Shown here piece by piece: positions 1 to 6,568 of a stretch of DNA of 20,894 nt. The position numbers and the translations under genes are program-made. The first letter of the stretch is position 1, and the number at the start of each line of letters is the position of its first letter. Under the pieces are notes generated by a model. It saw only the letters and a program-made list of their open reading frames with translations. It was not told the DNA's origin and did not search any database. Source of the DNA: a virus; the IMG/VR virus record IMGVR_UViG_3300024292_000017, positions 1 through 20,894 of that record, one strand, 5' to 3'.

Positions 1-1
1 T

Positions 2-370
2 GAGTCTATGAATCTTACTAAACGGGAACAAATCCTTGCAGGTATCGAGCAAGCTAATCAGCCAAACCCACAAGCACAACAAGAAGAGGTTATTCGTAAG
101 CAGTTTGAGCTTGAGATTGCTAAAGCTAACTTGCAACAAATTCAACTACAAAATGCAGAAATACAAAGTCGAGTTCAACAAAACAATGTTGAGACACAGC
201 TACTACCTGTGGCAGAAGAGACTGACCGTATCGAAGCTATTGCTAAGACGCTACCACCTGATGAGTTTGCACAAGCTGTCAAGATGGCAGAGCTTAGCTT
301 AAAACAGCAAGAGTTAAAAGTAAAAGAAGATATTGTAGAAATGCAAATGAGGAGACCTAATGGTAACTAA
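2..370 (+). CDS. Probable portal protein, C-terminal part (truncated by window edge)
   Basis: The frame is open from the first bases of the window (two codons precede the first ATG at 8), so this is probably the tail end of a longer gene rather than a 120-residue protein. The visible part is rich in Gln, Glu, Ala and Leu and looks like one long helix or coiled coil, ending in a basic stretch (MQMRRPNGN). Podovirus portal (head-tail connector) proteins usually end in such a Gln-rich helical barrel, and the next genes (small head genes, scaffold, capsid) fit that position. The portal ring sits at one head vertex and passes DNA during packaging and ejection. The call is inferred from composition and synteny; no diagnostic portal motif is visible here. 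If the ATG at 8 is the true start, it would be a separate small head gene. Confidence 0.6.
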   Translation, partial: ESMNLTKREQILAGIEQANQPNPQAQQEEVIRKQFELEIAKANLQQIQLQNAEIQSRVQQNNVETQLLPVAEETDRIEAIAKTLPPDEFAQAVKMAELSLKQQELKVKEDIVEMQMRRPNGN

Positions 371-500
371 GCAAGAACTTGATGGGGTGCTGATAGAAAT
401 CAACAACATCCTGAAAGCAATAGATAAACGTATTACAGATTTAGAAAAGGCTTATACACCTAAGCCAGCAACAACTAGAAAGACTACAACTAAAAAATAA
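360..500 (+). CDS. Small coiled-coil protein with lysine/threonine tail (46 aa)
   Basis: This short reading frame starts at an ATG inside the last codons of the preceding gene, whose stop is at 368-370. A good Shine-Dalgarno (AGGAG, 350-354) lies upstream, which argues that it is translated and coupled. Residues 3-31 form an amphipathic helix (LDGVLIEINNILKAIDKRI), followed by a Pro/Thr/Lys tail ending TTRKTTTKK. Small genes of this type are common between portal and scaffold in marine podoviruses. I do not recognise a family and assign no function. Confidence 0.65.
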   Translation: MVTKQELDGVLIEINNILKAIDKRITDLEKAYTPKPATTRKTTTKK

Positions 501-533
501 ACATAACCACACATACACCTATTGGGAGAATGT

Positions 534-788
534 ATGACACCAGAAAATGTAAAACATTACGAGAACTACTTTGACTTATTTAACACAGATGGCTGGTCAC
601 AGCTTATGGAGCAAGTTCAAGTAGATAAGGATAACTTCCAGATTGAAGCTATTGCAGATGAAAAGACTTTGTATCAAACACAAGGACAACTTTACGTTTT
701 AAATACTTTAATCAACATGGAAGATATGGTCAGAGCAGCTTACGACTCTATTCTAATTAGCGAGAGGGAAGCCGTTAATGGCGAATAG
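534..788 (+). CDS. Conserved head-region protein of unknown function (84 aa)
   Basis: An acidic, mostly helical small protein. The ATG at 534 is preferred because GGGAG lies just upstream (524-528); an in-frame TTG at 522 would add only four residues and overlap that site. It contains an N-terminal segment around DLFNTDGWSQLMEQV, then a helical stretch with YQTQGQLYVLNTLINMEDMV. Proteins with this pattern (short, Trp near residue 20, a 'QGxLxVL' helix) recur between portal and scaffold in T7-like marine phages, in my recollection, without known function. It overlaps the next gene by 11 bases, so the two are probably translated together. Confidence 0.8.
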   Translation: MTPENVKHYENYFDLFNTDGWSQLMEQVQVDKDNFQIEAIADEKTLYQTQGQLYVLNTLINMEDMVRAAYDSILISEREAVNGE

Positions 789-993
789 AATCTATGACTT
801 TAAATGCTCAAGCGGACATATTACTGAACGCTTTATAGACTCTGAAACACAGACTATAGAGTGTCCTGAATGTGACCAAGATGCAAAGCGGGTAATTTCT
901 AAATGTTCTTTTGTATTAGATGCTATATCGGGCGATTATCCGGGAGCAACTATGAAGTGGGCAAGAGAACATTCGAAAGCCGCTAAGAGATAA
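778..993 (+). CDS. FmdB-like zinc-ribbon protein (71 aa)
   Basis: The protein carries a zinc-ribbon pattern: C10 with H14 (CSSGH), then C29 and C32 (CPEC). This arrangement matches the small FmdB-type regulatory zinc ribbons. The C-terminal half holds a stretch typical of phage members (SGDYPGATMKWAREH) followed by a basic end. Its start overlaps the previous gene's stop by 11 bases, and a purine-rich GAGAGGGAAG lies upstream. The family is annotated as putative regulators, but the role in phages is unknown. The location inside the head gene cluster suggests a part in virion assembly or late-gene control; that is inference only. Confidence 0.82.
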   Translation: MANRIYDFKCSSGHITERFIDSETQTIECPECDQDAKRVISKCSFVLDAISGDYPGATMKWAREHSKAAKR

Positions 994-1043
994 TCTTTTA
1001 ATTTTCCACAATACTTATTTAAGAGTACGGAGTTTATAATATA

Positions 1044-1862
1044 ATGGCAACAATACTAGATACACCAGAGGAATTTAACGAAGAAAATCTACAAGAAGGC
1101 GAAGAGCTTTCTACGTTCGAAGAGCAAGAATCCGTAGAGGACAACCTTGAACAAGAACAAGTAGAGCAAGCAGAAGAAGAAGAGAATAGTCTACCAGATA
1201 AATATAAAGATAAATCTGTAGCAGAAATTGTACAGATGCACCAAGAAGCTGAGAAGCTAGTTGGTAGACAAAGCTCAGAAGTAGGAGAACTTCGTAAGGT
1301 TGTAGACGACTTCATTAAAACAAACCTCGAAAACAATACCCACGAAAAACAGGCTGAGATTGAAGAGATTGATTTCTTCGAAAGACCTAAAGAAGCTATT
1401 GCACAATCTATATCATCTAATTCTGATATTCAAGAAATTAAACAGATGAAGTTAGACATGGCTCGTAGAGATGCTATGAATAGATTAGAGCAAGCACATC
1501 CTAACTTTATGAACACTGCTAAGTCAGAAGAGTTCCTAAATTGGATTAAGGCTTCTAAAGTAAGGACAGAACTTTTACAACGCGCTGACAGTAACTTTGA
1601 TTTTGATGCAGCAGATGAGCTTCTTTCTACTTGGAAAGAACGAACTCAGGCATCTACAAAGGCACAGGAAGTTGTTGAAAAAGATAGAGGACAACAGCGT
1701 AAGGCTGCTTCTTCTGGCTCTGCTAAAGGAACTGGAGAAAGTAAATCTAAGAAAATCTATCGGCGGTCTGATATTATTAACTTAATGCAAACTAATCCTG
1801 CACGCTACTTAGAATTGTCTGATGAATTAACACAGGCATATTCAGAAGGTAGGGTGCGATAA
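1044..1862 (+). CDS. Capsid assembly scaffolding protein (272 aa)
   Basis: This gene lies immediately upstream of the major capsid gene, the usual place for a podovirus scaffold. Residues 1-48 are strongly acidic (runs of Glu), residues 49-92 hold a segment characteristic of marine podovirus scaffolds (LPDKYKDKSVAEIV followed by a helix with LVGRQSSEVGELRK), and the C-terminal third is basic and Ser/Lys-rich (SKSKKIYRRSD). That acidic-to-basic polarity is normal for scaffolds, whose basic C-terminal helix contacts the coat protein. The protein is expected to template procapsid assembly and then leave before DNA fills the head. GGAG at 1029-1032 is the likely ribosome site, with rather long spacing. 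The family assignment comes from composition, the motif and synteny. Confidence 0.83.
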   Translation: MATILDTPEEFNEENLQEGEELSTFEEQESVEDNLEQEQVEQAEEEENSLPDKYKDKSVAEIVQMHQEAEKLVGRQSSEVGELRKVVDDFIKTNLENNTHEKQAEIEEIDFFERPKEAIAQSISSNSDIQEIKQMKLDMARRDAMNRLEQAHPNFMNTAKSEEFLNWIKASKVRTELLQRADSNFDFDAADELLSTWKERTQASTKAQEVVEKDRGQQRKAASSGSAKGTGESKSKKIYRRSDIINLMQTNPARYLELSDELTQAYSEGRVR

Positions 1863-1890
1863 TCTTAAATTTTTATAAAGGTAAAATATA

Positions 1891-2832
1891 ATGGCACTTG
1901 GTTCAAATCATGTAACAAACACAACTGGCGCAACTTTCATTCCAGAGTTATGGAGTGACGAGATTGTAGCTGCTTATAAATCTAACTTGGTACTTGCTAA
2001 CTTGGTAAATAAAATGCCAATGTCTGGTAAAAAAGGTGATACTTTACATATCCCTAAACCTACCCGTGGTTCTGCTTCTGCTAAAGGTGCAGAGTCTCAA
2101 GTAACTTTGATTGCTGCTACAGAATCAGAAGTACAAGTCAGCGTCGACAAACATTATGAATACTCTCGTTTAATCGAAGATATTACTGATGTACAAGCAC
2201 TAGCTTCTATGCGTAAATTCTACACAGATGATGCTGGTTACGCTCTAGCTAAACAAGTTGATGATGATTTGTTTGCTTTAGGTAAATCACTAGGTAATGG
2301 TGATGGTTCTGACTGGACTCATAGCAACAGCTTCTATGTTGATGGTGCTAACGGTATTGCTGCTTATGCAGAAGATACTGTAGCTGCTACTGATATTTTC
2401 ACAGATTTAGCTTTCCGTGAACTTATCAAGCAACTAGATGATAACGATACTCCAATGGAAAATCGCTTTATTGTTATTCCTCCTTCAGTTCGTCAAACTA
2501 TTATGGGTATCGACCGTTACAACTCTAGCGACTTCGTAGATGGTCGTGGTGTTATGAATGGTCAAATCGGTACTTTGTACGGTATTGATGTTTACGTTAG
2601 TTCTAACTGTCCTGTAATTGAAACTGCTGCTAACAACACAGCTTCAGCTATAGATACTAAAGCTGCTATCATTGGTCATAAAGATGCAATGGTACTTGCA
2701 GAGCAAATGGGCGTACGTTCACAAACTCAATACAAGCAAGAGTACTTAAGTAACTTGTTTACTTCTGACACTCTTTATGGTACAGAGGTTTTACGACCTG
2801 AGTCTGCACTTGTTGTAGCTGTTCCAGCTTAG
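1891..2832 (+). CDS. Major capsid protein (313 aa)
   Basis: The protein has the features of an HK97-fold phage coat protein. The N-terminus runs ATFIPELWSDEIVAAYKSNL and then LVNKMPMSGKKGDTLHIPK. A helical spine segment follows (SRLIEDITDVQALASMR). The later part carries a typical P-domain/A-domain pattern, including RFIVIPPSVRQTIM, GTLYGIDVYVSSN and a C-terminal GTEVLRPESALVVAVPA. Its length fits podovirus coat proteins. Synteny (scaffold directly upstream, strong terminator directly downstream) supports the call. It would be the most abundant structural protein, forming the icosahedral shell. AAAGGT (1877-1882) lies just before the ATG. The gene uses T-ending codons heavily (GCT, GGT, ACT), fitting high expression. 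Confidence 0.93.
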   Translation: MALGSNHVTNTTGATFIPELWSDEIVAAYKSNLVLANLVNKMPMSGKKGDTLHIPKPTRGSASAKGAESQVTLIAATESEVQVSVDKHYEYSRLIEDITDVQALASMRKFYTDDAGYALAKQVDDDLFALGKSLGNGDGSDWTHSNSFYVDGANGIAAYAEDTVAATDIFTDLAFRELIKQLDDNDTPMENRFIVIPPSVRQTIMGIDRYNSSDFVDGRGVMNGQIGTLYGIDVYVSSNCPVIETAANNTASAIDTKAAIIGHKDAMVLAEQMGVRSQTQYKQEYLSNLFTSDTLYGTEVLRPESALVVAVPA

Positions 2833-2845
2833 TAAGTTCTAACGG

Positions 2846-2880
2846 TATGGGGGGCTTAATTGCCCCCTGTATTTATTCTT
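2846..2880 (+). terminator. Intrinsic terminator after the capsid gene
   Basis: A GC-only stem GGGGGC (2850-2855) pairs with GCCCCC (2862-2867) around a six-base loop TTAATT. The helix can be extended by weaker pairs on the outside, and a T-rich tract follows (ATTTATTCTTTTT). It starts 17 bases after the capsid stop codon. This would cap the head transcript and raise capsid mRNA relative to the fibre genes, as the T7 terminator does after gene 10. Confidence 0.85.
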
Positions 2881-2921
2881 TTTAATCTACACACAAATAC
2901 AGAATATTTAGGAGACTTGCT

Positions 2922-4241
2922 TTGAGTATATACAGAGGTTCAGGTGGTTCAGGAGATGCTACTTCTGATGCTACCATAAATGAAGTAACAGAGTTAGTAC
3001 AAGATGCTAATGAGTATAAAAATGAAGCAGCTACTTCTGCATCTAACGCTGCAACAAGTGCTAGTAATGCTGCTACTTCTGAATCTAATGCTAGTACCTC
3101 AGAGACCAATGCAAGCTCTAGCGAAACAAATGCTGCCACCAGCGAAGCTAATGCAGCAACTTCAGAAACTAATGCAGCTACGTCTGCTACCAGTGCTTCT
3201 ACTTCAGCGTCTAATGCGTCAACTTCTGCAACGGCAGCACAGACTGCACAGACAGCAGCAGAAACAGCACAAGCTAGTGCAGAGACAGCAGAGACTAATG
3301 CTAGTGCATCTGCCACATCAGCAAGCAATTCAGCAAGTACAGCAACTACACAAGCTGGTATAGCTACTACTAAAGCTAGTGAAGCCTCTGTATCAGCAAC
3401 TAATGCAGCAACTAGTGAAACCAATGCAGCGAATAGTGCAGCTAGTGCATCAACTTCTGCTACAAACGCAGCTAATAGTGCATCAACTGCATCAACAGCA
3501 GCAACTAACGCTGCTACTTCTGAATCTAATGCTAGTACAAGTGAAACAAATGCAGCAGCTTCAGCAACGTCTGCAAGCTCCTCTGCCAGCTCCGCATCCT
3601 CTAGTGCTACTAGTGCAGCGGGTAGTGCAACAACTGCCACTACAAAGGCTTCTGAGGCTTCTACGAGTGCTTCTAATGCCAGCACATCGGAAACTAATGC
3701 AAGTAACTCTGCAAGCGCAGCTAGTACATCTGCTACTAATGCTAGTACATCAGAGAGTAACGCAGCTACATCAGCTACTAGCGCAGCTTCCTCTGCTAGT
3801 GCAGCAGCAACAAGTGCAACGGAGGCAGCAGCTAGTGCAGCCAGCATAGACGTTAGTGGCTTTGTAACAAAAAGTAACAACCTTTCTGACTTAGCCAATG
3901 CATCATCTGCCCTTACTAACTTAGGCATAGCTAATCACGATGACATTACTGTTGATGGCAGTGGTAACGTGGGTATTGGGACTAGTAGCCCCACTGAAAA
4001 ACTTGATGTTAATGGTACTGTAAAAGCTACAGCATTTGAAGGTGATGGTTCAGCCCTTACTGGTGTCTCAGCAGGTGCTACAGGCGGCGGTGGCGACCAA
4101 GTATTTGTTGAAAACTCACAGACAGTGACAACAGACTATACAATCCCAACAGGTAAGAGTGCGTCAAGTGTGGGGTCAATTACAATAAATACAGGTGTTA
4201 CAGTGACTATTTCTTCAGGTAGTGTGTGGGTGGTGTTATGA
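2922..4241 (+). CDS. Tail fibre protein with long Ala/Ser/Thr heptad shaft (439 aa)
   Basis: A TTG start is chosen because AGGAG (2910-2914) sits seven bases before it and the product begins with a sensible N-terminus (MSIYRGSGGSGDAT). Residues 1-36 are the probable virion-attachment part. Residues 37-309 are 39 perfect seven-residue repeats rich in Ala, Ser, Thr and Asn, like the shaft of lambda Stf-type side fibres. Residues 310-330 carry the common fibre motif NNLSDLANASSALTNLGI, followed by GNVGIGTSSPTEKLDVNG, often seen in fibre bodies. The last ~50 residues form a beta-rich cap (TVTTDYTIPTGKSASS...SGSVWVVL). It should form a trimeric fibre contacting the host surface. Its stop overlaps the next start (ATGA), so the tip-like gene downstream is probably coupled to it. 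Confidence 0.87.
   Translation: MSIYRGSGGSGDATSDATINEVTELVQDANEYKNEAATSASNAATSASNAATSESNASTSETNASSSETNAATSEANAATSETNAATSATSASTSASNASTSATAAQTAQTAAETAQASAETAETNASASATSASNSASTATTQAGIATTKASEASVSATNAATSETNAANSAASASTSATNAANSASTASTAATNAATSESNASTSETNAAASATSASSSASSASSSATSAAGSATTATTKASEASTSASNASTSETNASNSASAASTSATNASTSESNAATSATSAASSASAAATSATEAAASAASIDVSGFVTKSNNLSDLANASSALTNLGIANHDDITVDGSGNVGIGTSSPTEKLDVNGTVKATAFEGDGSALTGVSAGATGGGGDQVFVENSQTVTTDYTIPTGKSASSVGSITINTGVTVTISSGSVWVVL
3030..3848 (+). repeat. 39 tandem heptad-coding units in the fibre shaft
   Basis: The DNA encodes 39 consecutive units of 21 bases with the protein pattern [A/S/T]-x-S-x-x-x-A (for example ATSESNA, STSETNA, TTKASEA) and no slip in register. 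Codons vary between units, so the array is held at protein level rather than being a fresh DNA expansion. One exact 29-base direct repeat occurs at 3069-3097 and 3510-3538, exactly 21 units (441 bases) apart. Recombination there would remove 147 residues in frame. Confidence 0.9.
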
Positions 4242-4597
4242 GTCAGTTAAACGTAGACAGCATTAAAGACAGAACAGGCGCTAACCAACCAGACATTGTA
4301 GGCGCTGCTAAAGCCTTTGTTAATTTCGATGGCACAGGAACTGTTACTATTCGCAATGGGTTTAATGTAAGCAGCATTACGGATAACGGTATAGGTAATT
4401 ATAATGTTAATTTCACTGATGCTATGCCTGACGCAAGTTATTCAACAGTAGTAAGCCTGAATAACAGAGACTTGAGTTACATGCATTTTGCTACTTCAAT
4501 GGCGGTAACATCAAGTTACGTAAAAATAACAACTGCACAAAGCAATCTCGTTTCCGGTGTAGATTATAATCATGTTTCAGTTGCCATCTTTCGCTAA
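4238..4597 (+). CDS. Fibre-tip-like domain protein, copy 1 (119 aa)
   Basis: The start at 4238 (MSQLNVDSIKD) is preferred over an upstream in-frame start at 4226 because it overlaps the fibre stop as ATGA and matches the N-terminus of copy 3 (MSQLN). The central segment (VNFDGTGTVTIR, NVSSITDNG, YNVNFTDAMPDASY) is shared with two further genes at 5058 and 5456, and all three end in a similar short strand (VSVAIFR here). This segment is common in tail-fibre proteins of marine phages, in my recollection, where it is usually part of a longer fibre. The protein looks all-beta. As a separate small protein right after the fibre gene it may cap the fibre or act as a receptor-binding accessory. The role is inferred from position. 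Confidence 0.78.
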   Translation: MSQLNVDSIKDRTGANQPDIVGAAKAFVNFDGTGTVTIRNGFNVSSITDNGIGNYNVNFTDAMPDASYSTVVSLNNRDLSYMHFATSMAVTSSYVKITTAQSNLVSGVDYNHVSVAIFR

Positions 4598-4624
4598 CCC
4601 CTAAACAAAACTAAAGGAAAAACA

Positions 4625-4819
4625 ATGGACAAAAGAATTATTTACACAAACGACGAAGGTGGCGTAAGCGTTGTAGTGCCATCACCAGAATGGGCAGGTA
4701 CTATGGAAGAGCTACGCGACAAAGTAGTGCCAGAAGCTAACAAGGTATCTGCTGAGATTGTTGATGTCAGCGAAGTACCTTCAGACCGTACATTCCGCAA
4801 CGCATGGGTTCAGGAGTAA
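4625..4819 (+). CDS. Small companion protein of the fibre cassette, RIIY type (64 aa)
   Basis: The protein begins MDKRIIYTNDEGGVSVVVPSP and ends with a segment around EVPSDRTFRNAWVQE. I recall both parts from a recurrent small phage protein encoded next to tail-fibre genes, sometimes fused with the product of the next gene. No function is established that I know of; a fibre assembly helper is possible. AAAGGA lies before the ATG. The first 20 residues match the 47-residue product at 5846 (IIYxxxxGGVxVxVPxPE), showing duplication within this cassette. Confidence 0.75.
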   Translation: MDKRIIYTNDEGGVSVVVPSPEWAGTMEELRDKVVPEANKVSAEIVDVSEVPSDRTFRNAWVQE

Positions 4820-4824
4820 TTGAC

Positions 4825-5058
4825 ATGATTAAAGTAGACATAAACAAAGCCAAAGACATTACACACGAGAAACGTCGTTCTAAACGCTCTGAAGAGTTCG
4901 CGCCATTAGATGTGCAGGCAACTATCCCAGCCAAAGCAGTAGAAGCTGAAGCAGCTCGTCAAGCTATTCGTGACAAGTATGACGCTATGCAAGTTGAGAT
5001 TGATGGTGCAACATCTGCTGACAAGCTGAAAGAAGTGATTGAACGCGAGGCATTGTAA
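4825..5058 (+). CDS. Small helical companion protein of the fibre cassette (77 aa)
   Basis: The start at 4825 (MIKVDINKAKDI) is chosen because AGGAG (4812-4816) is eight bases upstream; an in-frame ATG at 4804 lies inside the preceding gene and lacks this site. The sequence is helical and charged: IKVDINKAKDITHEKRR, then FAPLDVQATIP, then AARQAIRDKYDAMQVEI and a C-terminal GATSADKLKEVIE. This pattern accompanies RIIY-type proteins in other phages, in my recollection, and is sometimes fused to them. Function is unknown. The stop overlaps the next start as TAATG. Confidence 0.75.
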   Translation: MIKVDINKAKDITHEKRRSKRSEEFAPLDVQATIPAKAVEAEAARQAIRDKYDAMQVEIDGATSADKLKEVIEREAL

Positions 5059-5435
5059 TGGCTGGCTCTTTAAAGTTTGACACTTGGTTGAACGATGACA
5101 GCACAGAGAATTATAAGTGCCGTGCTTGGGTGAATTTCAACGGCACAGGTACAGTGGCTATTCGTGAGTCTGGTAATGTTAGCAGTATTACAGATGGGGG
5201 AACTGGTAAATACACTGTTAATTTTACTAATGCGATGCCTGATAGCAATTACTCGCTTGTTGGAACAACACAGTATGATCAAAGCAACTCTACAGCAACC
5301 GCTTATTTAATGGGCATTCAGATAGCGAACACGACAAATCCATTGCAGCCCACTAGCGCGCTAATATGGGGCAGATATGGTGTAAGCACAGTGTTATATG
5401 ATCAGACGACTTGCTGCGTAGCCATCTTCCGCTAA
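5058..5435 (+). CDS. Fibre-tip-like domain protein, copy 2 (125 aa)
   Basis: This is the second copy of the domain found at 4238 and 5456. The shared segment is WVNFNGTGTVAIR, NVSSITDGGTGKYTVNF and NAMPDSNYS, and the end (CCVAIFR) also matches. The N-terminus (MAGSLKFDTWLNDDS) differs from the MSQLN start of the other two, and the distal half (about residues 70-118) is unrelated in sequence, as expected for a variable, possibly receptor-contacting part. The ATG overlaps the upstream stop (TAATG). Confidence 0.78.
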   Translation: MAGSLKFDTWLNDDSTENYKCRAWVNFNGTGTVAIRESGNVSSITDGGTGKYTVNFTNAMPDSNYSLVGTTQYDQSNSTATAYLMGIQIANTTNPLQPTSALIWGRYGVSTVLYDQTTCCVAIFR

Positions 5436-5455
5436 ACCACAAAGGAGCTAATTAA

Positions 5456-5830
5456 ATGTCACAATTAAACATAAGCACCTTAGCCAACTTAGCAGGCAGT
5501 GAGACTACGCCGATAGCTGACGTAGTAAATGGCAGCGCAAGAGCTTGGGTAAATTTTAATGGAACAGGCACTGTAGCAATACGGGCTAGTTATAATGTAA
5601 GTAGTATCACTGATAATGGTGCAGGAGATTATACAGTTAATTTTGCTACTGATATGCCTGATGTAAATTATTGTGTAACTTCACATGGTGGTGGTGCTTC
5701 TAGTGGTATTGCTGTTATAGTGACGGATACTGCTAATATTACATTTTCAGTAGGCAGTTTTGTTGTAAGGTCAATTGACTATCTTTCTTTTGCTGATTTA
5801 GGCTTGGTTTGCGTTGCAGTATTTAGATAA
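5456..5830 (+). CDS. Fibre-tip-like domain protein, copy 3 (124 aa)
   Basis: The third paralogue starts MSQLNISTLANLAG, like copy 1, and shares WVNFNGTGTVAIR, NVSSITDNG and DYTVNF with both others. It ends VCVAVFR. The shared segment is close to copy 2 at protein level, but the DNA differs at many third positions, so the duplication is not recent or the copies were acquired separately. AGGAG lies shortly before the ATG. The distal part (roughly residues 78-115) is again unlike the others. A role as an alternative or extra fibre tip is inferred. Confidence 0.78.
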   Translation: MSQLNISTLANLAGSETTPIADVVNGSARAWVNFNGTGTVAIRASYNVSSITDNGAGDYTVNFATDMPDVNYCVTSHGGGASSGIAVIVTDTANITFSVGSFVVRSIDYLSFADLGLVCVAVFR

Positions 5831-5845
5831 TAAAGGAAAAATAAA

Positions 5846-5989
5846 ATGAGAATAATATATGAAACAAGTGATGGTGGAGTGGCAGTTATTGTTCCTGCAC
5901 CTGAGTATTTATTAACTCACACTATGTTGCAAACCTCTATGGATAATGCAACTAGTGCAGAAGAATTAAAAACATTACTTCCGGAGTAG
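5846..5989 (+). CDS. 47-residue fused/shortened companion protein
   Basis: This frame is short but well supported: AAAGGA precedes the ATG and it sits in a gap of the same kind as its paralogue. Residues 3-20 (IIYETSDGGVAVIVPAPE) match the start of the 64-residue protein at 4625. Residues 34-45 (NATSAEELKTLL) match the end of the 77-residue protein at 4825 (GATSADKLKEVI). The product therefore looks like the two upstream companions fused with their middle parts lost. Function is unknown; it may be a functional minimal form or a decaying remnant. Confidence 0.7.
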   Translation: MRIIYETSDGGVAVIVPAPEYLLTHTMLQTSMDNATSAEELKTLLPE

Positions 5990-5996
5990 TCATTAC

Positions 5997-6230
5997 ATGG
6001 ACTTCCAAGATTTATTTAACGCAACCTTTGCCCTCATATCTATTTTTGTTGGCTGGTATCTAAGAGCAGTATGGGATGCTATTAGCAGATTACGTTTAGA
6101 CATTCAGCAGATAGAGAGAAACATACCTAACGTATATCTTAGACGTGATGATTTTCAAATAGCTCTAGCTGACATTAAAGATACTCTTAACCGAATAGAA
6201 GATAAACTAGACAGTAAGGCAGACAAATGA
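5997..6230 (+). CDS. Membrane-anchored coiled-coil protein, possible lysis accessory (77 aa)
   Basis: Residues 9-25 form one hydrophobic membrane segment (TFALISIFVGWYLRAVW), followed by a charged coiled coil to the end that contains VYLRRDDFQIALADIKDTLNRIEDKLDSK in consecutive short blocks. Small proteins with an N-terminal anchor, an 'R-R/D-D-F' element and a C-terminal 'EDKLD.KADK' are common in phages near holins; their function is not firmly known. GGAG (5983-5986) is the likely ribosome site. The stop overlaps the holin start (ATGA), so the two are probably made together and may act together at the inner membrane. Confidence 0.75.
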   Translation: MDFQDLFNATFALISIFVGWYLRAVWDAISRLRLDIQQIERNIPNVYLRRDDFQIALADIKDTLNRIEDKLDSKADK

Positions 6231-6568
6231 TACAGCTAATAACTCTTGTTGGTGAGTTAGCCACTACATGGATGCAAGGTAAAGCAGAAGAAGCTAAGGT
6301 CAAGCAGGAAGTAAAGATTAAAGCTATGCAGTCCGAAGAGAATTGGGAAAAAATGATGGCTGAAGGTAGTAAGACATCATGGAAAGATGAATGGTTTGTC
6401 ATTGTGCTTTCTATACCAATGATTGGTGCGTTCATCCCTAGCTTAGTACCCTACATTCAAGAGGGTTTCGCAGTTTTAAACTCAATGCCAGAATACTACA
6501 AAGGTTTTCTAGCAGCAGCTATAGCAGCTTCCTTTGGAATCAAGGGCTTAGCTAACTGGAAGAAATAA
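6227..6568 (+). CDS. Holin, GTA-type 3-TM family (113 aa)
   Basis: The protein resembles the holin family first described for gene-transfer-agent release. It has an N-terminal amphipathic segment (residues 1-17), a charged linker, then the signature KDEWFVIVLSIPMIGAFIP (about 53-71). A loop ending in MPEYYKGF leads into a last hydrophobic helix (AAAIAASFGIKGL). Holins build up in the inner membrane and open it at a set time, letting an endolysin reach the cell wall. No endolysin gene was recognised beside it. The start overlaps the previous gene as ATGA. Confidence 0.82.
   Translation: MIQLITLVGELATTWMQGKAEEAKVKQEVKIKAMQSEENWEKMMAEGSKTSWKDEWFVIVLSIPMIGAFIPSLVPYIQEGFAVLNSMPEYYKGFLAAAIAASFGIKGLANWKK

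Noticed and set aside
1033-1046. TATAAT-like sequence just before the scaffold start as a promoter
   Set aside because: No acceptable -35 lies at the right distance and transcription would begin inside the coding start; it is easily explained by AT richness.
1034-1336. Minus-strand Ser/Cys-rich frame opposite the scaffold gene
   Set aside because: It arises from the Glu-rich codons of the scaffold read backwards; no start signal and no protein-like pattern.
3030-3848. The repeat array as a CRISPR or tandem DNA satellite
   Set aside because: Units are 21 bases with variable codons and a constant protein pattern in an open frame; there are no spacers.
3004-3849. Two Leu/Gln-rich plus-strand frames inside the fibre gene
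   Set aside because: They are shifted-frame readings of the same repeats with no ribosome sites and low-complexity products.
2882-3928. A 348-residue open frame on the minus strand, rich in Ala, Leu and Val
   Set aside because: It is the antisense image of the repetitive Ala/Ser/Thr fibre shaft; the codon pattern of the heptads keeps the opposite strand free of stops. It crosses the capsid terminator side without a ribosome site, and the plus-strand fibre gene is far better supported.
4820-4848. TTGACA at 4820-4825 as a promoter -35
   Set aside because: No -10-like hexamer follows at 16-18 bases and the site is part of the ribosome-binding/start region of the gene at 4825.
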